The notes below the pieces were generated by a model. That model saw nothing but the letters and a program-made list of their open reading frames with translations. It did not search any database and was not told the origin of the DNA. Position numbers and translations under genes: made by a program. A DNA stretch of 64,000 nucleotides from Rhizoclosmatium globosum. Its lineage: Eukaryota > Chytridiomycota > Chytridiomycetes > Chytridiales > Chytriomycetaceae. Every line of letters begins with the position of its first letter. Position 1 is the stretch's first letter. The stretch is taken from the NCBI GenBank assembly GCA_002104985.1, contig MCGO01000022.1, positions 496,001 to 560,000 of the forward strand, read 5' to 3'. Below, in pieces: positions 35,245 through 45,651 of this stretch.

Positions 35245-38139
35245 TCATTCCTCCTCTTGTGTTTGTTCACCTCCTAACCTACTACTTCTCCGAGGCCTTT
35301 GATTCTGACCTCCCCCTTGTCCTTCCACTTGTTTCCGCCTTTTCTCTGTTCTCTTAAGCTCTGCTGCAGCTTTAGTTATATAAGTGCCAACAGTCACAGG
35401 TCCCAACAGAAACTCATCGTCAGGTACAATGTCTCTGGGTAAGTCATCCACTCCTTTATACCGATCATCAATCCATTTCCGATAAACCGTGTAAGCCCTA
35501 CTTTTGATCTGTTTCTGGTATCCCCAGAAAATCTTTAATGTTTCCTCCGGTAGTGTCTCGTCGGTATGCATTTGTAATTCTCTTACACCTTTCAACTTTA
35601 CCACATAAAAGAATCCTGTTCCTTCTCGTCCCACATGAGTAATGGCCAAAATTTTATGTAAAGGATCTGTGTCCTCGGTATGGTCATACTCTTCCATCTT
35701 TCTTCTCAAAGAAGGGTGAGTCGCAAACAATGGTTCGTGAGAGTACAAAGGCCTCCTCGTTAGGATACGCCCTTGTTTCTTCCACGCAGCTATTTCAGCT
35801 TTTAACTCCTCTTCCTTTGACACTTGTCGCACTGCTCTTTCAGCTGACTCTATTGGTCTCCTATGAACATAGGGTCTTAACCTACTCACATGTGCTTCAC
35901 GTTGAACTACTTCTCCCCCCGGAAAAGTTTCCACCACTCTAAATAAAGTTCCTGAATCACCTTTAGACTGATCCATGATTCTTACAGGTCCAACCCATCT
36001 AAAGATAAATTTCTTTGGAGCTTTCAATCTCTGCATCTCACTTTCTAGTGGTACTGCTAACCAAGCTCTGTCGCCGATCTCAAAGGTATGAGGTGCGCGG
36101 TCGTTTTCCAACGATTTTTCCCTAAGGGCCTCTTTTGCCTTGGCCACCTTTTCTTTTATAACGCTCTGAGCTGCGTGAAGTCCTTTAAGGATGTACTTCA
36201 TAAACAATTTACGCCGCTCATCATCCTTGAGTTTCCTAGTATCGACTACGGGTCGATCAACTGCCTCCTCTAGCTCAACTTCCTCGTCAGCTTCTTCATC
36301 GACAAAAACTTCAAAGATATTCCCTCGGCTCTCTTCGAATACAAAGGTCTCGGTCGACTTTACTCCCACTGAGTATTCTGGTGGGTTAATTATCCAGAAT
36401 TTTCCTGCTTTGTCCCAAAGCGGTTCAGCACCAAATAAATGTAAATCTCTCCTTCGAGGGTCGACAAGACTAACGGTTTTGTCTAAGTATTCCTCTTTCT
36501 CGTACGAACGATAAGTGCACTTCACGACTCCGACACCTTGTTCGCGTCCTAAGGTTACAACCGGTCTGCCATCGTTATACTCAAGATCTTCGGGCGAAGG
36601 TCCAATCTCCAAACTATTCGTTCGGCTATACACGGCCACAAGTCGAGAAACAGGTACCTTACCCATTCTTTCGTCAAAACCGTTCTCCTTCCCCGGGCTC
36701 AAACAATATACCGCGTCCCGTAGGTCAGCTCTCGATCCATCTCTCAAATAAATACAATTTGGGAAAGGACTAACTTTCGACTTCATTTTAGGATCGTACA
36801 CTAAACACAACACATCCAAGTCGTGTCTTTCGAGGATGTCTCTTAGCATCATCCACAAAGGTTGATCGTCTTTGGTGTATCCGTACAAGTGTTTGCAACA
36901 CTTATCTTTAAACTGCTCAACACTAACAAACTGGGCAACAGAAATCCTAGGAAGCCCTTCCCGTTTCCTATTGCTTTCCGCGTTTCCCTCGATATGTATG
37001 TTTGTTTCGGCTTCAATCCTTTCAACAGCCGCAGCTTCTTCTTCGTAAACCGCGTCATCAGGATTAACGTCCCTGGGACTAATTCCAACGAACATATCCG
37101 TAGGTAGTCTCGCGTCTCTACCATGCCATGCAAAGTAGGGTGTCTCGTTAGTGGTTCCGTGTGGGTGCGTTCTATACGCAAACATTACAAAAGGGAGTAT
37201 CTCTTCCCAATCGTTAAACTTAAATTTATCAATATACGCTCTTATCTCCTGTGATAGAGTTTTGATCATCCTTTCGGCAGGTCCATTTGCTCTCGGCCAA
37301 TAAGGCGCGGTAAAAGTCTTTTCGAATCCCAACCATCGGCTCAGTTGATGCACCAATGTACTATCAAGTGGCGGTCCTCCATCAGTGTGTAAGAAGACAG
37401 GTATTCCGTACCTACAGAATATCCGAGTCACTAATGCTTTACAAACAGTTTCCCCCGTCAAGTCAGGAATAGGGATGGCTTCAGCCCACTTCGTAAAGCT
37501 ATCTACCCACACCATTATATAACGGTTTCCATTAGGGTTCTCTTTTCCCGTATCCATAAAATCTAGGAACGTTCGCTCCATTGCAAACTCTCCCAAAGGT
37601 ATTGGATGTAAGTAACCAGTTTTCGTATGAAAGTCCTTAGATTTATTACAGGTTTCACACGATTCCACGTGGTTCCTCAGATCTTTAACAATATCTGGCC
37701 ACCAGAATCTATCCAACAACACGGGTAACACCTTCGCATGGCCGAAATGCCCTGCGTAGATATCGTCGTGGTGCCTCTCAAGAATTGTTCTCTTCAAAGA
37801 GTCAGGTACGCATAAAGCTATTCTTCCTGATGCCCTCCTAACCACATTTGTGTTCAAGTCCGAAACAAAGAACAGTAAGCCATTCAAGTCCAAAACCATT
37901 CGCTTTGATCTTGTAGCCATAGTTTCGGCATCCAAGTCTTCGGGTATTTCGAACTTCTCTTTGAAGCGAATAATGGGTCCTAAATAAGGATCCTCCAACT
38001 GCTTTTCACGCCACGTTTTCAAGGATTCTCCTTGAGTGAAGGACATAACTCCTAAATTAATCTCCAATTCTTCCTCACAGAGTTTTATTGATCCATCGCA
38101 AATGTTGAGAAGTCCGACGTTGCCTTTCCATTCAGCCAC
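35245..38139 (-). CDS. Gypsy integrase with C-terminal extension and large insertion
   Basis: About 964 codons in one frame; the N-terminal end joins the upstream polyprotein by a frameshift. Zinc-binding HHCC: ERHHDDIYAGHFGH and CETC (residues about 123-164). Catalytic DD35E: D193 (FLDFMD), D253 (HTDGG), E289 (GPAER), with exactly 35 residues between the last two. Core motif WVDSFTKWAEAIP is typical. After the core (YFAWHGRDARLPTDMF) comes an unfamiliar stretch of about 265 residues (375-640). The normal post-core helix (KEKVAKAKEALREKS) and GDRAWLAVP GPF-like region then resume. The tail has a chromodomain-like patch (LHKILAITHVGREGTGFFYVVKLKG) and a basic C-terminus. Confidence 0.88.
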   Translation of the reverse strand: MAEWKGNVGLLNICDGSIKLCEEELEINLGVMSFTQGESLKTWREKQLEDPYLGPIIRFKEKFEIPEDLDAETMATRSKRMVLDLNGLLFFVSDLNTNVVRRASGRIALCVPDSLKRTILERHHDDIYAGHFGHAKVLPVLLDRFWWPDIVKDLRNHVESCETCNKSKDFHTKTGYLHPIPLGEFAMERTFLDFMDTGKENPNGNRYIMVWVDSFTKWAEAIPIPDLTGETVCKALVTRIFCRYGIPVFLHTDGGPPLDSTLVHQLSRWLGFEKTFTAPYWPRANGPAERMIKTLSQEIRAYIDKFKFNDWEEILPFVMFAYRTHPHGTTNETPYFAWHGRDARLPTDMFVGISPRDVNPDDAVYEEEAAAVERIEAETNIHIEGNAESNRKREGLPRISVAQFVSVEQFKDKCCKHLYGYTKDDQPLWMMLRDILERHDLDVLCLVYDPKMKSKVSPFPNCIYLRDGSRADLRDAVYCLSPGKENGFDERMGKVPVSRLVAVYSRTNSLEIGPSPEDLEYNDGRPVVTLGREQGVGVVKCTYRSYEKEEYLDKTVSLVDPRRRDLHLFGAEPLWDKAGKFWIINPPEYSVGVKSTETFVFEESRGNIFEVFVDEEADEEVELEEAVDRPVVDTRKLKDDERRKLFMKYILKGLHAAQSVIKEKVAKAKEALREKSLENDRAPHTFEIGDRAWLAVPLESEMQRLKAPKKFIFRWVGPVRIMDQSKGDSGTLFRVVETFPGGEVVQREAHVSRLRPYVHRRPIESAERAVRQVSKEEELKAEIAAWKKQGRILTRRPLYSHEPLFATHPSLRRKMEEYDHTEDTDPLHKILAITHVGREGTGFFYVVKLKGVRELQMHTDETLPEETLKIFWGYQKQIKSRAYTVYRKWIDDRYKGVDDLPRDIVPDDEFLLGPVTVGTYITKAAAELKRTEKRRKQVEGQGGGQNQRPRRSSRLGGEQTQEEE

Positions 38140-38199
38140 TCTGTGGTGTCTACTAACATTTCTTCTCCTATTTTAGGGAATCCCTTCAAACTCGTGTGT

Positions 38200-39300
38200 A
38201 ATTCGACTCTCAGTGGTCACTCCCACTCATGTCTGCATCGATTCGAACGTCGAATCCCTCCTCTTCGATTCGCTTATCTATTAACACATGGTCGATTCTC
38301 CAAAATGGATATTCCGTCTTATTCTTAGCCTTCAACAGCCAAGTCGCTCCCAAGTCATCAGGATGTTTCACTCGAAAACCATCATGATAGTTCTCAGTCA
38401 TTTTCTTGAACCATTCCTGTTCTTCCTTACTAATAGTTGAGGGGAATCGGTTCACCAATTTGTCTTCTGATACTATCGGCGAAACATCATTCATTGTCGG
38501 CGCAATATTCATGTCTCCCAACAAGATTACAAGGTGATCTTCTCTCAGGTTGTCACAGTGTGTCTTGAGGTCGTCTAAAAACTTCAATTTATACTCTGGC
38601 GCTCTGAGTGTCTCATTCCACTCGGACATAAGTATTTACTATTGCTATATCTCCAAGGATCAGGGTTAACACTCGTCCTTTATCTCCATCGTAGACAAGT
38701 GTCTCTCCGCCCTTAGATATCTCCATTCCTTCGATGGTCTTGGCTTCTACTTTTCCGTAGATTCCTTCCTCCATAAGATTGCGACTCCTGCATATCCTGT
38801 TTCTGAGTCATTCAACGAACATTCCAGTTCGGGAGCTCTTTAAAGCAGCGAATAACTTCTTACTTTTATTATTCGTACCCATTCGTGTTTCCTGTAGACA
38901 AACGATACTACATCTCTGTGAATCAAGAAATGTTCGACTCTTTCTGTCAAAGGTAAGAGTTTAAGGTCGTGTTCTTCGTCGTATTTCTTCAATAAACTCC
39001 GCAATCCGTTAATATTCCATGTTGAAACGTTTATACTCTTCGAGATTGGCATTGTCTCAGGTTTCTGTCTCGGTACTTTCTGCACGTCTCTCAAGTTTTT
39101 CAGGCGCTTATCTGTTTTAGACTTATTCATAAGTCTCGTTCCTAAGTCGGTCATAAGATCGTTCGTGCTCTCAGGTTCAGCTGCTTCTGCAACCTGATTC
39201 GAAGTATATGTTTCCAAGAACAATCTACGGTGTTCGCTCTTTGCAACTCTCTCTGTTTGTCAGTCGTAGCATATTTATTATACATGTATGTTTGGTACAA
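38200..39300 (-). CDS. EEP (AP endonuclease/ExoIII-like) domain within pol
   Basis: Reading minus, the motifs of the endonuclease/exonuclease/phosphatase family appear in the right order and spacing: STWNINGLRS (Asn site, about 39022-38993), VCLQETRMG (catalytic Glu, about 38904-38878, in the next frame), KGRVLTLILGDIAIVNTYV (Tyr site, about 38690-38630), LLGDMNIAP (Asp-Asn site, about 38521-38495), PFWRIDHVLID (about 38313-38281), MSGSDH (terminal Asp-His, about 38227-38210). At least two single-base shifts separate the pieces. Upstream, a charged linker connects to the end of RNase H (DTLSRVDF type); downstream, the sequence runs on into integrase. The likely activity is AP-site or target DNA nicking, inferred from motifs. 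Confidence 0.85.
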
Positions 39301-40087
39301 AGTTTTTAAAGGGGTATTCTCGTTCTCCCTTCCAGAATCCCCGGTCTCTTGACCATCAGCCTCTTTTTTAATCGCGTGCTTCACTCCTGTGAAGTCAACT
39401 CTTGATAGTGTATCGGTACAACCTGGTTTTTTCCTGGTACGTGAATGATTGACAAATCATAATCTGAAAGGGCGTAAGCCCATCTCGCGAATCTTCCTGT
39501 CAAAGCACCGCTTTTCACCAATTGTACAAGAGCTGAATGATCAGTTTCGATAGTAACTGGTCGATCGAAGATATACTTATCGAAGCAGCCACAAGCCCAT
39601 ACTACCGCAAGACCTTCTCGGTCTGTGTTCGAGTACTTCTGTTCCACTTCGTTCAGCGTTCTCGAAATGAATGCAACAGGTTTTCTATCTGCTCGAGTTC
39701 CTTTCGGTCCTTTTGCGTAGAGTGCACCGCCTAAAGCCGTGCCAGAAGCATCACATTCGATGATATATTCTTCGTTATCTCCCGGTAAGTATAATATTTT
39801 ATCGTCACACAAAGCTGCTATTAATTTTTAAACGCTGCTTCGCATGCTTCTGTCCAAACCCACGATTTATCTCCTTTCAAGAGCGAGTACAACGGCGCTG
39901 CAATAGACGCGAAATCTTTAATGAATCTTCGGAAGTAGTTTCCAAAACCTAAGAAAGACTGCAATTGTCTAATTCCCGTTGGTACAGGCCAGTTTCTCAA
40001 TTTAGAAATCTTATCTGGATCTCTCCTAAACCGTCCTTCGAAATAACATGTCCCAAAAATGGTAACTCTTGGTGGAAGAGTGCACAT
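39301..40087 (-). CDS. RT thumb/connection and RNase H of the gypsy element
   Basis: First piece (to about 39821): RRDPDKISKLRNWPVP and LQSFLGFGNYFRRFI, the usual segment after the RT core. Second piece: RNase H with IIECDASGTALGGAL (catalytic Asp), NTDREGLAVVWA (Glu), FDRPVTIETDHSALV (Asp) and YDLSIIHVPGKNQV. In a shifted frame it ends DTLSRVDF, the gypsy RNase H/pol boundary motif. Breaks between frames are near 40040, 39815 and 39440. Confidence 0.88.
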
Positions 40088-43000
40088 TTCGACGGTTTTA
40101 TTTTCAAATTATACAAGTACATTCGCTCCAGAACCTTCTCAAGGTGTTCAAAGTGTTCTTCCTCTGTCTTCGAATAGATTATAATATCATCCACGTATAC
40201 CAACGCGAAAACAAATTTATACCCAGCTAACACTGCGTCCATCATTCGTTGGAATGTTGGTGGTGAGTTTGTAAGCCCGAACGGAAGAACCTTAAAATGG
40301 TAAAGTCCTTGTGACGAGATAAAGGCAGTCTTCTCTTTACTCTCTTCGTCCATAGGAATCTGCCAGAATCCACTCATCAAATCCACTGATGAGAAATAAT
40401 GTTTTCCCGAAACCATGTCAAAGGTCTCGTCTATTCTTGGTAGAGGGTATCTGTCAGGTATCGTTATCTGATTTAGTTTCCGAAAATCAGCACAGAATCT
40501 CCAATTACCATCGGCTTTCTTCGCCAAAACCACTGGAGCGGCATATTGAGACGTTGACGGTTCAATTACCTCATCTTTCAACATTTTCTCAATATGTTCT
40601 CGCAATATCTGAGTTCGACCCGCCCCTTCCGGGTATGGGTGTGAATGAGGTATGCGAGCTCCTGGTTTCAACTCAATTTTATGTGCAGGGACTCTTTTCG
40701 TTCCTGTCACTACATCACTTTTAAAGACATCAATATATTTTCCAATTAAGTCCAGAAGCCTCCTTTTTGTGTCTGGGCCATAAAAGTCGGAGTCCATATG
40801 ACTCAAGTCAATCTTATTAAAGATTTCTTCGTTCGACTTATACTCTTCAGGCATGTAATCTCTTTTATCCTCTTTTGTGATATCATGTCCTGGTGTTGAA
40901 TTCATGATTGGGTCAGGATCCAATTCCGATTCTACTATCTTCGTGTAGGTATAAGGGTCAAGCGTCTTTAAATCTTTAATAAATCTCGGATCGCGAATAG
41001 AATCTATCCATTCAGCGCGTCTTTCACGTATTCTTCGCTTCCGACGCGAAGTTTCATCTTCTAATTCATATTTCTTGTCAATCTTCTTTGACAATTCATC
41101 GACGATGTCCTCTATATGCAACATCACCGCTCTGAACTCTTTATGAGTACGGGGTTTCTTCCTTCCTACTGATTGTAAGATCGGGTCGAGGAAGTCCTTT
41201 TCTTTAAACAGTTTGTTCACTGAGGTAGGTTTCTGTTCAAGCACAGACTCGAAGAAATCCTCATCTAATGAAACGTAAAGTTCTATCCGTCCTTCCGTTT
41301 CGTAGTCGGCCTCGTCTGACTCCTTCTCTGAGTCTTCGTCGGAATCCTCTTTATTCGGTGGGTCGACAAAGTCGAGTTCGTCAACCAGTATAGGTTGGAC
41401 CCTAACCTCTTCTTCTAAAGGCGTTTCGGGTGGTTTGTCCTCCATTAAACAGCTAAGAAACGCGATGTTATTCCCTGGATTATGCATTTTCGCCTGTAAC
41501 GCCATTTCGATCATCATTGATTGATCGTTCACGTCTATACTTTTAGGTACATCTAATACAGGTACGTCCCCACATTGGACGGTTGCTAAGCATATTCCTT
41601 CATCTAATTTTAATTCCTCCGATCCCACATAAGTCAGTTGCATTTTAACTGCTTTCGAGTTGACATCTTCAACCCGATATATCGTATTTGCTACAAGAAT
41701 TCCTCTGCTAGCCATATCAGGGAAACCTTGAAGTAAGCAATTTTCTTGGTTGTTGGGTAGCTTTCTATCCAACTCTACTAAAACTATTCTTCCTTCCATT
41801 GGTTTCAGGAGTATATTTTCTTTAAGAACCATCGTCGGTTTCTCTTCTGGAACATACTCTTCATAATATTTTAATGGTACACTCAATCGTTCTTTATTGT
41901 GTACTAGTTCACCATTTTTCGTGTAGAACGAACGTGCTTTCATTCTGGGACCATAGAATAGCCTATCGATTGAAAAGCACAAGTCCATTTCAAATAGTTT
42001 AATGGCTGGTGTTCCCAGTATTATTGGTCTTGGCAATCCTGGAACCAGCGAAAACTTCACTTGTCTTTTGTATCCGTTTCTTTCACCAATGCAAACGTCG
42101 GCGTAAAAATAACCTATCATGGTCATTGATCCCGCTATCCCCTTCGTTGTTCTCAACGAATCATACTTGAATAGTCGAGGCCGTACACGAAATGACTTGT
42201 AAAATTCCAAAGAAGCCGAATTATGGTTCGCTCCGGTATCTACAAGTGCATCTGAAAAGTGAATCATCTCCACGAACAGACTTATAGTCGTGATTCGAAA
42301 AACTCCATCCAACATGGAATAGGTCGCAAGTTCCACGTTTATATCTTTGTAATTGGTTCCTGGGACATCGGATACTCTCGCCGTAGCTATTGATCCATCT
42401 TCAAAGACAGCGGTGAGTTTTTCTTCGAACTCAACGTTCTTTCGAGTTTTACAGAACGTTTTTACCTTAGGTGCAAGTTCATTCTTCTTCTCACGTCCTT
42501 TCTTATTCAGAAAGATGGGGTTTTTAAGGATATTCCTTGAGGGTATAACCTCTCGGTGATTTGTACCAACTTTGGATTCTAACTCACTTATAGGTACAGC
42601 ATTCCATTCGTACCTATGAATCGGCGAAATCTGGGCGTCGAATGCTTTTGAAAGAGGGTCAATCGACTCCTTCGACGGTATTTCCAATTCCATTCTTTCT
42701 TCATTCGACTCCGTTCCTTCTTGAGTCGATTTTCCAGTATGCATTCTCACATCACTACTAATTAAGATTTTATTTTCAAAAGCTAACTCTCCATTATTAG
42801 AGGTTTCAACAGTAAGTTCAGAATCATTATTACACGTAAATTCAATAGGCACTTCGAATTGAGAAACATTATTAATTAAGTTTAAAGGTTTGTCGTTGTT
42901 GTTTGTTGTTTCTGTCAAAATGTTAATTTCATTCACAGTCTCCTCCTGTTCTGACTCACATCTGTCGCCGGCTCGTTCAGCTTTCACCGCACGGATAGCT

Positions 43001-45531
43001 TTCTCTACTACGTCAGCATACGGACAGTCAGCGGCTCGATGGCCTTCCTCCTTACAAGTGAAACACTTCTGTGGCATAGGGCGATTCGAGACTCTCCAAT
43101 TCTGACGTTGATCCGTACTCATATTGAAGGTGTTTGCAATCAATTCGAACTTCTCGTCCCAGTTTTGAGGGTTCGTTTCCTGGTTCACCTGCATCAAAGC
43201 CGTGTGTAAAACCTTTTCCATGTTCGTATTAGGTCCGATTCCTTGACCATAGCGGCGTCCTTCCGACGGCGCACGGTCACGATCTCTTTCACGATCATTC
43301 CGGTGACGACTCTGTTCTCGTTTACGCTCTTCCAGGAGCACCTGAGTCAACTTTCCAATATCAGCTGATGTCTGCGCTTGTTGAAGTGCCACGTGTTGTA
43401 CTGCGGTTTCCAAAGACGAAAGTCTGCTATCTTCGCGACTAGACTTCTTGTTACGTATTTCACCGTTAAAACCTTTCTTGTACAAGAATTGAGCAACCAT
43501 GTCCATAGTTACACGTGAATCAGTGTACTTGACTTTCGAACCAGCCACTACAAAGTCGTGGTCATGTAGACGTTGAATTATACCGTCTTGCGTCGATTCT
43601 GGAATTTTAGCAATGAATGTATCCTTCAACGTTTGTGCGCTAACTGCTTTGTCACCCAACAGATGATTCGCATTCTTACGCATTTCGCTTTCCTTCAGCG
43701 CATTGTTCGAACTCCATTCCCCATTAATCAAGGCTTGAGCTGCTTTAAATTGGACAATCGACGAGGTAACCAAAGTCTCCCATGCCCAATTAAAGTTATT
43801 AAACGTAGGGTCTCGACGCAAAGATGCCTTGAACGTCATGATATCGCTATCAGTAGAGTCCATGGGCAACGTTTGAACAAAGTTCTTGATGAACTCATCA
43901 TCGGTCTTGTACCTCTTGTCTTGACCCACATAATCAGCTTTCAAGGCGTCGACGGCTCTCTTCCATGTTTCACGAGTATCCTTGTTCAAAGGTTCATTAT
44001 GGAAGGACCTGACTCTTGTATCGAAGTTATTGTTTCCATACAATACACCCGTCAGTTTATCGGCAAAATCAGTGAAACCTGTCATGGTATTCGAACCAAT
44101 GTCAGAAACAGCATTATTGAGGCTCTTAACTTGTAAGCCAATTCCGGAAACTTCTTGGTTTACTGACTCCGTCGCTGTAGCTAGACGTTCACTGTGTCTT
44201 GCAATCAAGTTTGCATGACCCTCAGCTTTTCTGTTCGAATGAACCAACTCATCCAACATAGTTCTCGGACCTTCTTGTTCTGGTTCCTCTTCCTGGTCTT
44301 GAGGTTCATCCGGGATAATTTCTACCGGCGTCAATGCATTATTGGGATATGTTTTTCCCAACTCATTCATCAGTTTGCGATAGTTATCATGGCTGTACGC
44401 TCTAACTCGAGTACCAGTCCTTGCTTCAAGGTGTTCTTTAACTTCCTTGAAGATTTGGCGAAGGGTTACGTCACTGGTAACCTCAATGTTATCTGGGATC
44501 CGGAGGGTACCCGAAGTCTCAGTCCAAGAGTAAGATACTCCGTTAATACTGAATTGAATCATGATTCTAGGTGTTGTATTGTTAAACCAAATCCATAAGA
44601 CACCAACGATCAAGGGTGTCCATAACAGGGACATCATAACACTCACGGGAACAAGATAGGTTGAGGACCAGCCATCAATACTCGAAATACCGGTCGTCGG
44701 TTTAATTATAGAAGCAACTATCAAGTTGAAGAGGAGCCGATTCTTGGATCTTTTTGAAATACAACCTCTCCTCCCACCGCTTCTTAAAACTTCATCTCGG
44801 GTCATTTTCAAGCAATTATTATTCAAATAAACTCGATTAAACTCATTAAATGATGTAGATTCAACAACACACTTCAAAGAATAAAGGATTACTTCAGAAA
44901 TAATGAAAGTAACAAATTCAGTTACGCTTGTAGGATCAGCTTCGCTAGTTCCTTTCGCGAGAATATCTTCCTCCAGAGGATGAGTAATTTGGACGTCCGC
45001 GGTTTGAGGGACGTGGATCCCATTCACCTGTTCGAGAATGAATCCTTGATCACCTCTTCCTTCAACCTCACCTCTGTGGTCGTCATATTCGCGCTGTCCA
45101 TAGCGATTACCTCTCATACGGTTATTACGGTTATTTTTCTTTTGAGCTCGATTGGCTTTTCCGAAATCCTTTTGCTGGGCCAGATAACCTCCGATCTGCG
45201 CTCCAGTCAATGCCGCAATTCCGATATTGTCTTTCGTAAGTGGCGTAGATGCGGTAATCCCCGATTGGAGATTAATTCCGGCCACAACTTTCTGAAGGTT
45301 CGAGAGCTCTTCTTCTCTCGCCTTTTTCAAGAAGAACGTCTTTCCTACAGGAAAGAAGGACTTAGAATAATCATATAGTCCCCTCCAAGTCGAAACTTGG
45401 GTACGCAGATATAAAAATCTGGAAATTCCTACAACAACGCTCCACAACTCAACCCAAAATAAAGTCAACTTACTTTCATCCCTATCCGTGGTGGTGTTCC
45501 CGATTGGTCCTTTCCTTGGGCACGGATCCAA
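39997..45531 (-). CDS. Gag-protease-reverse transcriptase polyprotein of the gypsy element
   Basis: One uninterrupted frame of 1,844 codons. The likely Gag start is the ATG at 44562 (MIQFSINGVSYSW); the frame continues upstream to 45531 and includes a hydrophobic segment near the start codon (SVMMSLLWTPLIVGVLWIW). Gag has a long helical capsid-like part and a CCHC knuckle (CFTCKEEGHRAADC, about 43060). Protease: ALVDTGANHNS (about 42240). RT: IEPSTSQYAAPVVLAKK, GNWRFCADFRKLNQIT, FKVLPFGLTNSPPTFQRMM, and catalytic LVYVDDIIIYS (about 40185). It is not separated by a Gag stop, so Gag and Pol appear fused. Confidence 0.92.
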   Translation of the reverse strand: MDPCPRKGPIGNTTTDRDESKLTLFWVELWSVVVGISRFLYLRTQVSTWRGLYDYSKSFFPVGKTFFLKKAREEELSNLQKVVAGINLQSGITASTPLTKDNIGIAALTGAQIGGYLAQQKDFGKANRAQKKNNRNNRMRGNRYGQREYDDHRGEVEGRGDQGFILEQVNGIHVPQTADVQITHPLEEDILAKGTSEADPTSVTEFVTFIISEVILYSLKCVVESTSFNEFNRVYLNNNCLKMTRDEVLRSGGRRGCISKRSKNRLLFNLIVASIIKPTTGISSIDGWSSTYLVPVSVMMSLLWTPLIVGVLWIWFNNTTPRIMIQFSINGVSYSWTETSGTLRIPDNIEVTSDVTLRQIFKEVKEHLEARTGTRVRAYSHDNYRKLMNELGKTYPNNALTPVEIIPDEPQDQEEEPEQEGPRTMLDELVHSNRKAEGHANLIARHSERLATATESVNQEVSGIGLQVKSLNNAVSDIGSNTMTGFTDFADKLTGVLYGNNNFDTRVRSFHNEPLNKDTRETWKRAVDALKADYVGQDKRYKTDDEFIKNFVQTLPMDSTDSDIMTFKASLRRDPTFNNFNWAWETLVTSSIVQFKAAQALINGEWSSNNALKESEMRKNANHLLGDKAVSAQTLKDTFIAKIPESTQDGIIQRLHDHDFVVAGSKVKYTDSRVTMDMVAQFLYKKGFNGEIRNKKSSREDSRLSSLETAVQHVALQQAQTSADIGKLTQVLLEERKREQSRHRNDRERDRDRAPSEGRRYGQGIGPNTNMEKVLHTALMQVNQETNPQNWDEKFELIANTFNMSTDQRQNWRVSNRPMPQKCFTCKEEGHRAADCPYADVVEKAIRAVKAERAGDRCESEQEETVNEINILTETTNNNDKPLNLINNVSQFEVPIEFTCNNDSELTVETSNNGELAFENKILISSDVRMHTGKSTQEGTESNEERMELEIPSKESIDPLSKAFDAQISPIHRYEWNAVPISELESKVGTNHREVIPSRNILKNPIFLNKKGREKKNELAPKVKTFCKTRKNVEFEEKLTAVFEDGSIATARVSDVPGTNYKDINVELATYSMLDGVFRITTISLFVEMIHFSDALVDTGANHNSASLEFYKSFRVRPRLFKYDSLRTTKGIAGSMTMIGYFYADVCIGERNGYKRQVKFSLVPGLPRPIILGTPAIKLFEMDLCFSIDRLFYGPRMKARSFYTKNGELVHNKERLSVPLKYYEEYVPEEKPTMVLKENILLKPMEGRIVLVELDRKLPNNQENCLLQGFPDMASRGILVANTIYRVEDVNSKAVKMQLTYVGSEELKLDEGICLATVQCGDVPVLDVPKSIDVNDQSMMIEMALQAKMHNPGNNIAFLSCLMEDKPPETPLEEEVRVQPILVDELDFVDPPNKEDSDEDSEKESDEADYETEGRIELYVSLDEDFFESVLEQKPTSVNKLFKEKDFLDPILQSVGRKKPRTHKEFRAVMLHIEDIVDELSKKIDKKYELEDETSRRKRRIRERRAEWIDSIRDPRFIKDLKTLDPYTYTKIVESELDPDPIMNSTPGHDITKEDKRDYMPEEYKSNEEIFNKIDLSHMDSDFYGPDTKRRLLDLIGKYIDVFKSDVVTGTKRVPAHKIELKPGARIPHSHPYPEGAGRTQILREHIEKMLKDEVIEPSTSQYAAPVVLAKKADGNWRFCADFRKLNQITIPDRYPLPRIDETFDMVSGKHYFSSVDLMSGFWQIPMDEESKEKTAFISSQGLYHFKVLPFGLTNSPPTFQRMMDAVLAGYKFVFALVYVDDIIIYSKTEEEHFEHLEKVLERMYLYNLKIKPSKCALFHQELPFLGHVISKDGLGEIQIRFLN

Positions 45532-45651
45532 CTGGCTTGGTTCGCATAATCCAATTCTCTTGAAGAGTATTGACGTTACGCCACGCGTTAGTCAGCTGTT
45601 CATTGAGAGAATCGATTCGTTCTTTAAGTCTGAAAACTTGTTCCTCGTTGT

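Noticed and set aside
38200..39300. EEP domain as a separate LINE fragment inserted in the element
   Set aside because: It is on the element's strand, in sequence between RNase H and integrase, without a LINE reverse transcriptase, poly-A tail or insertion boundaries, and its motifs are intact.
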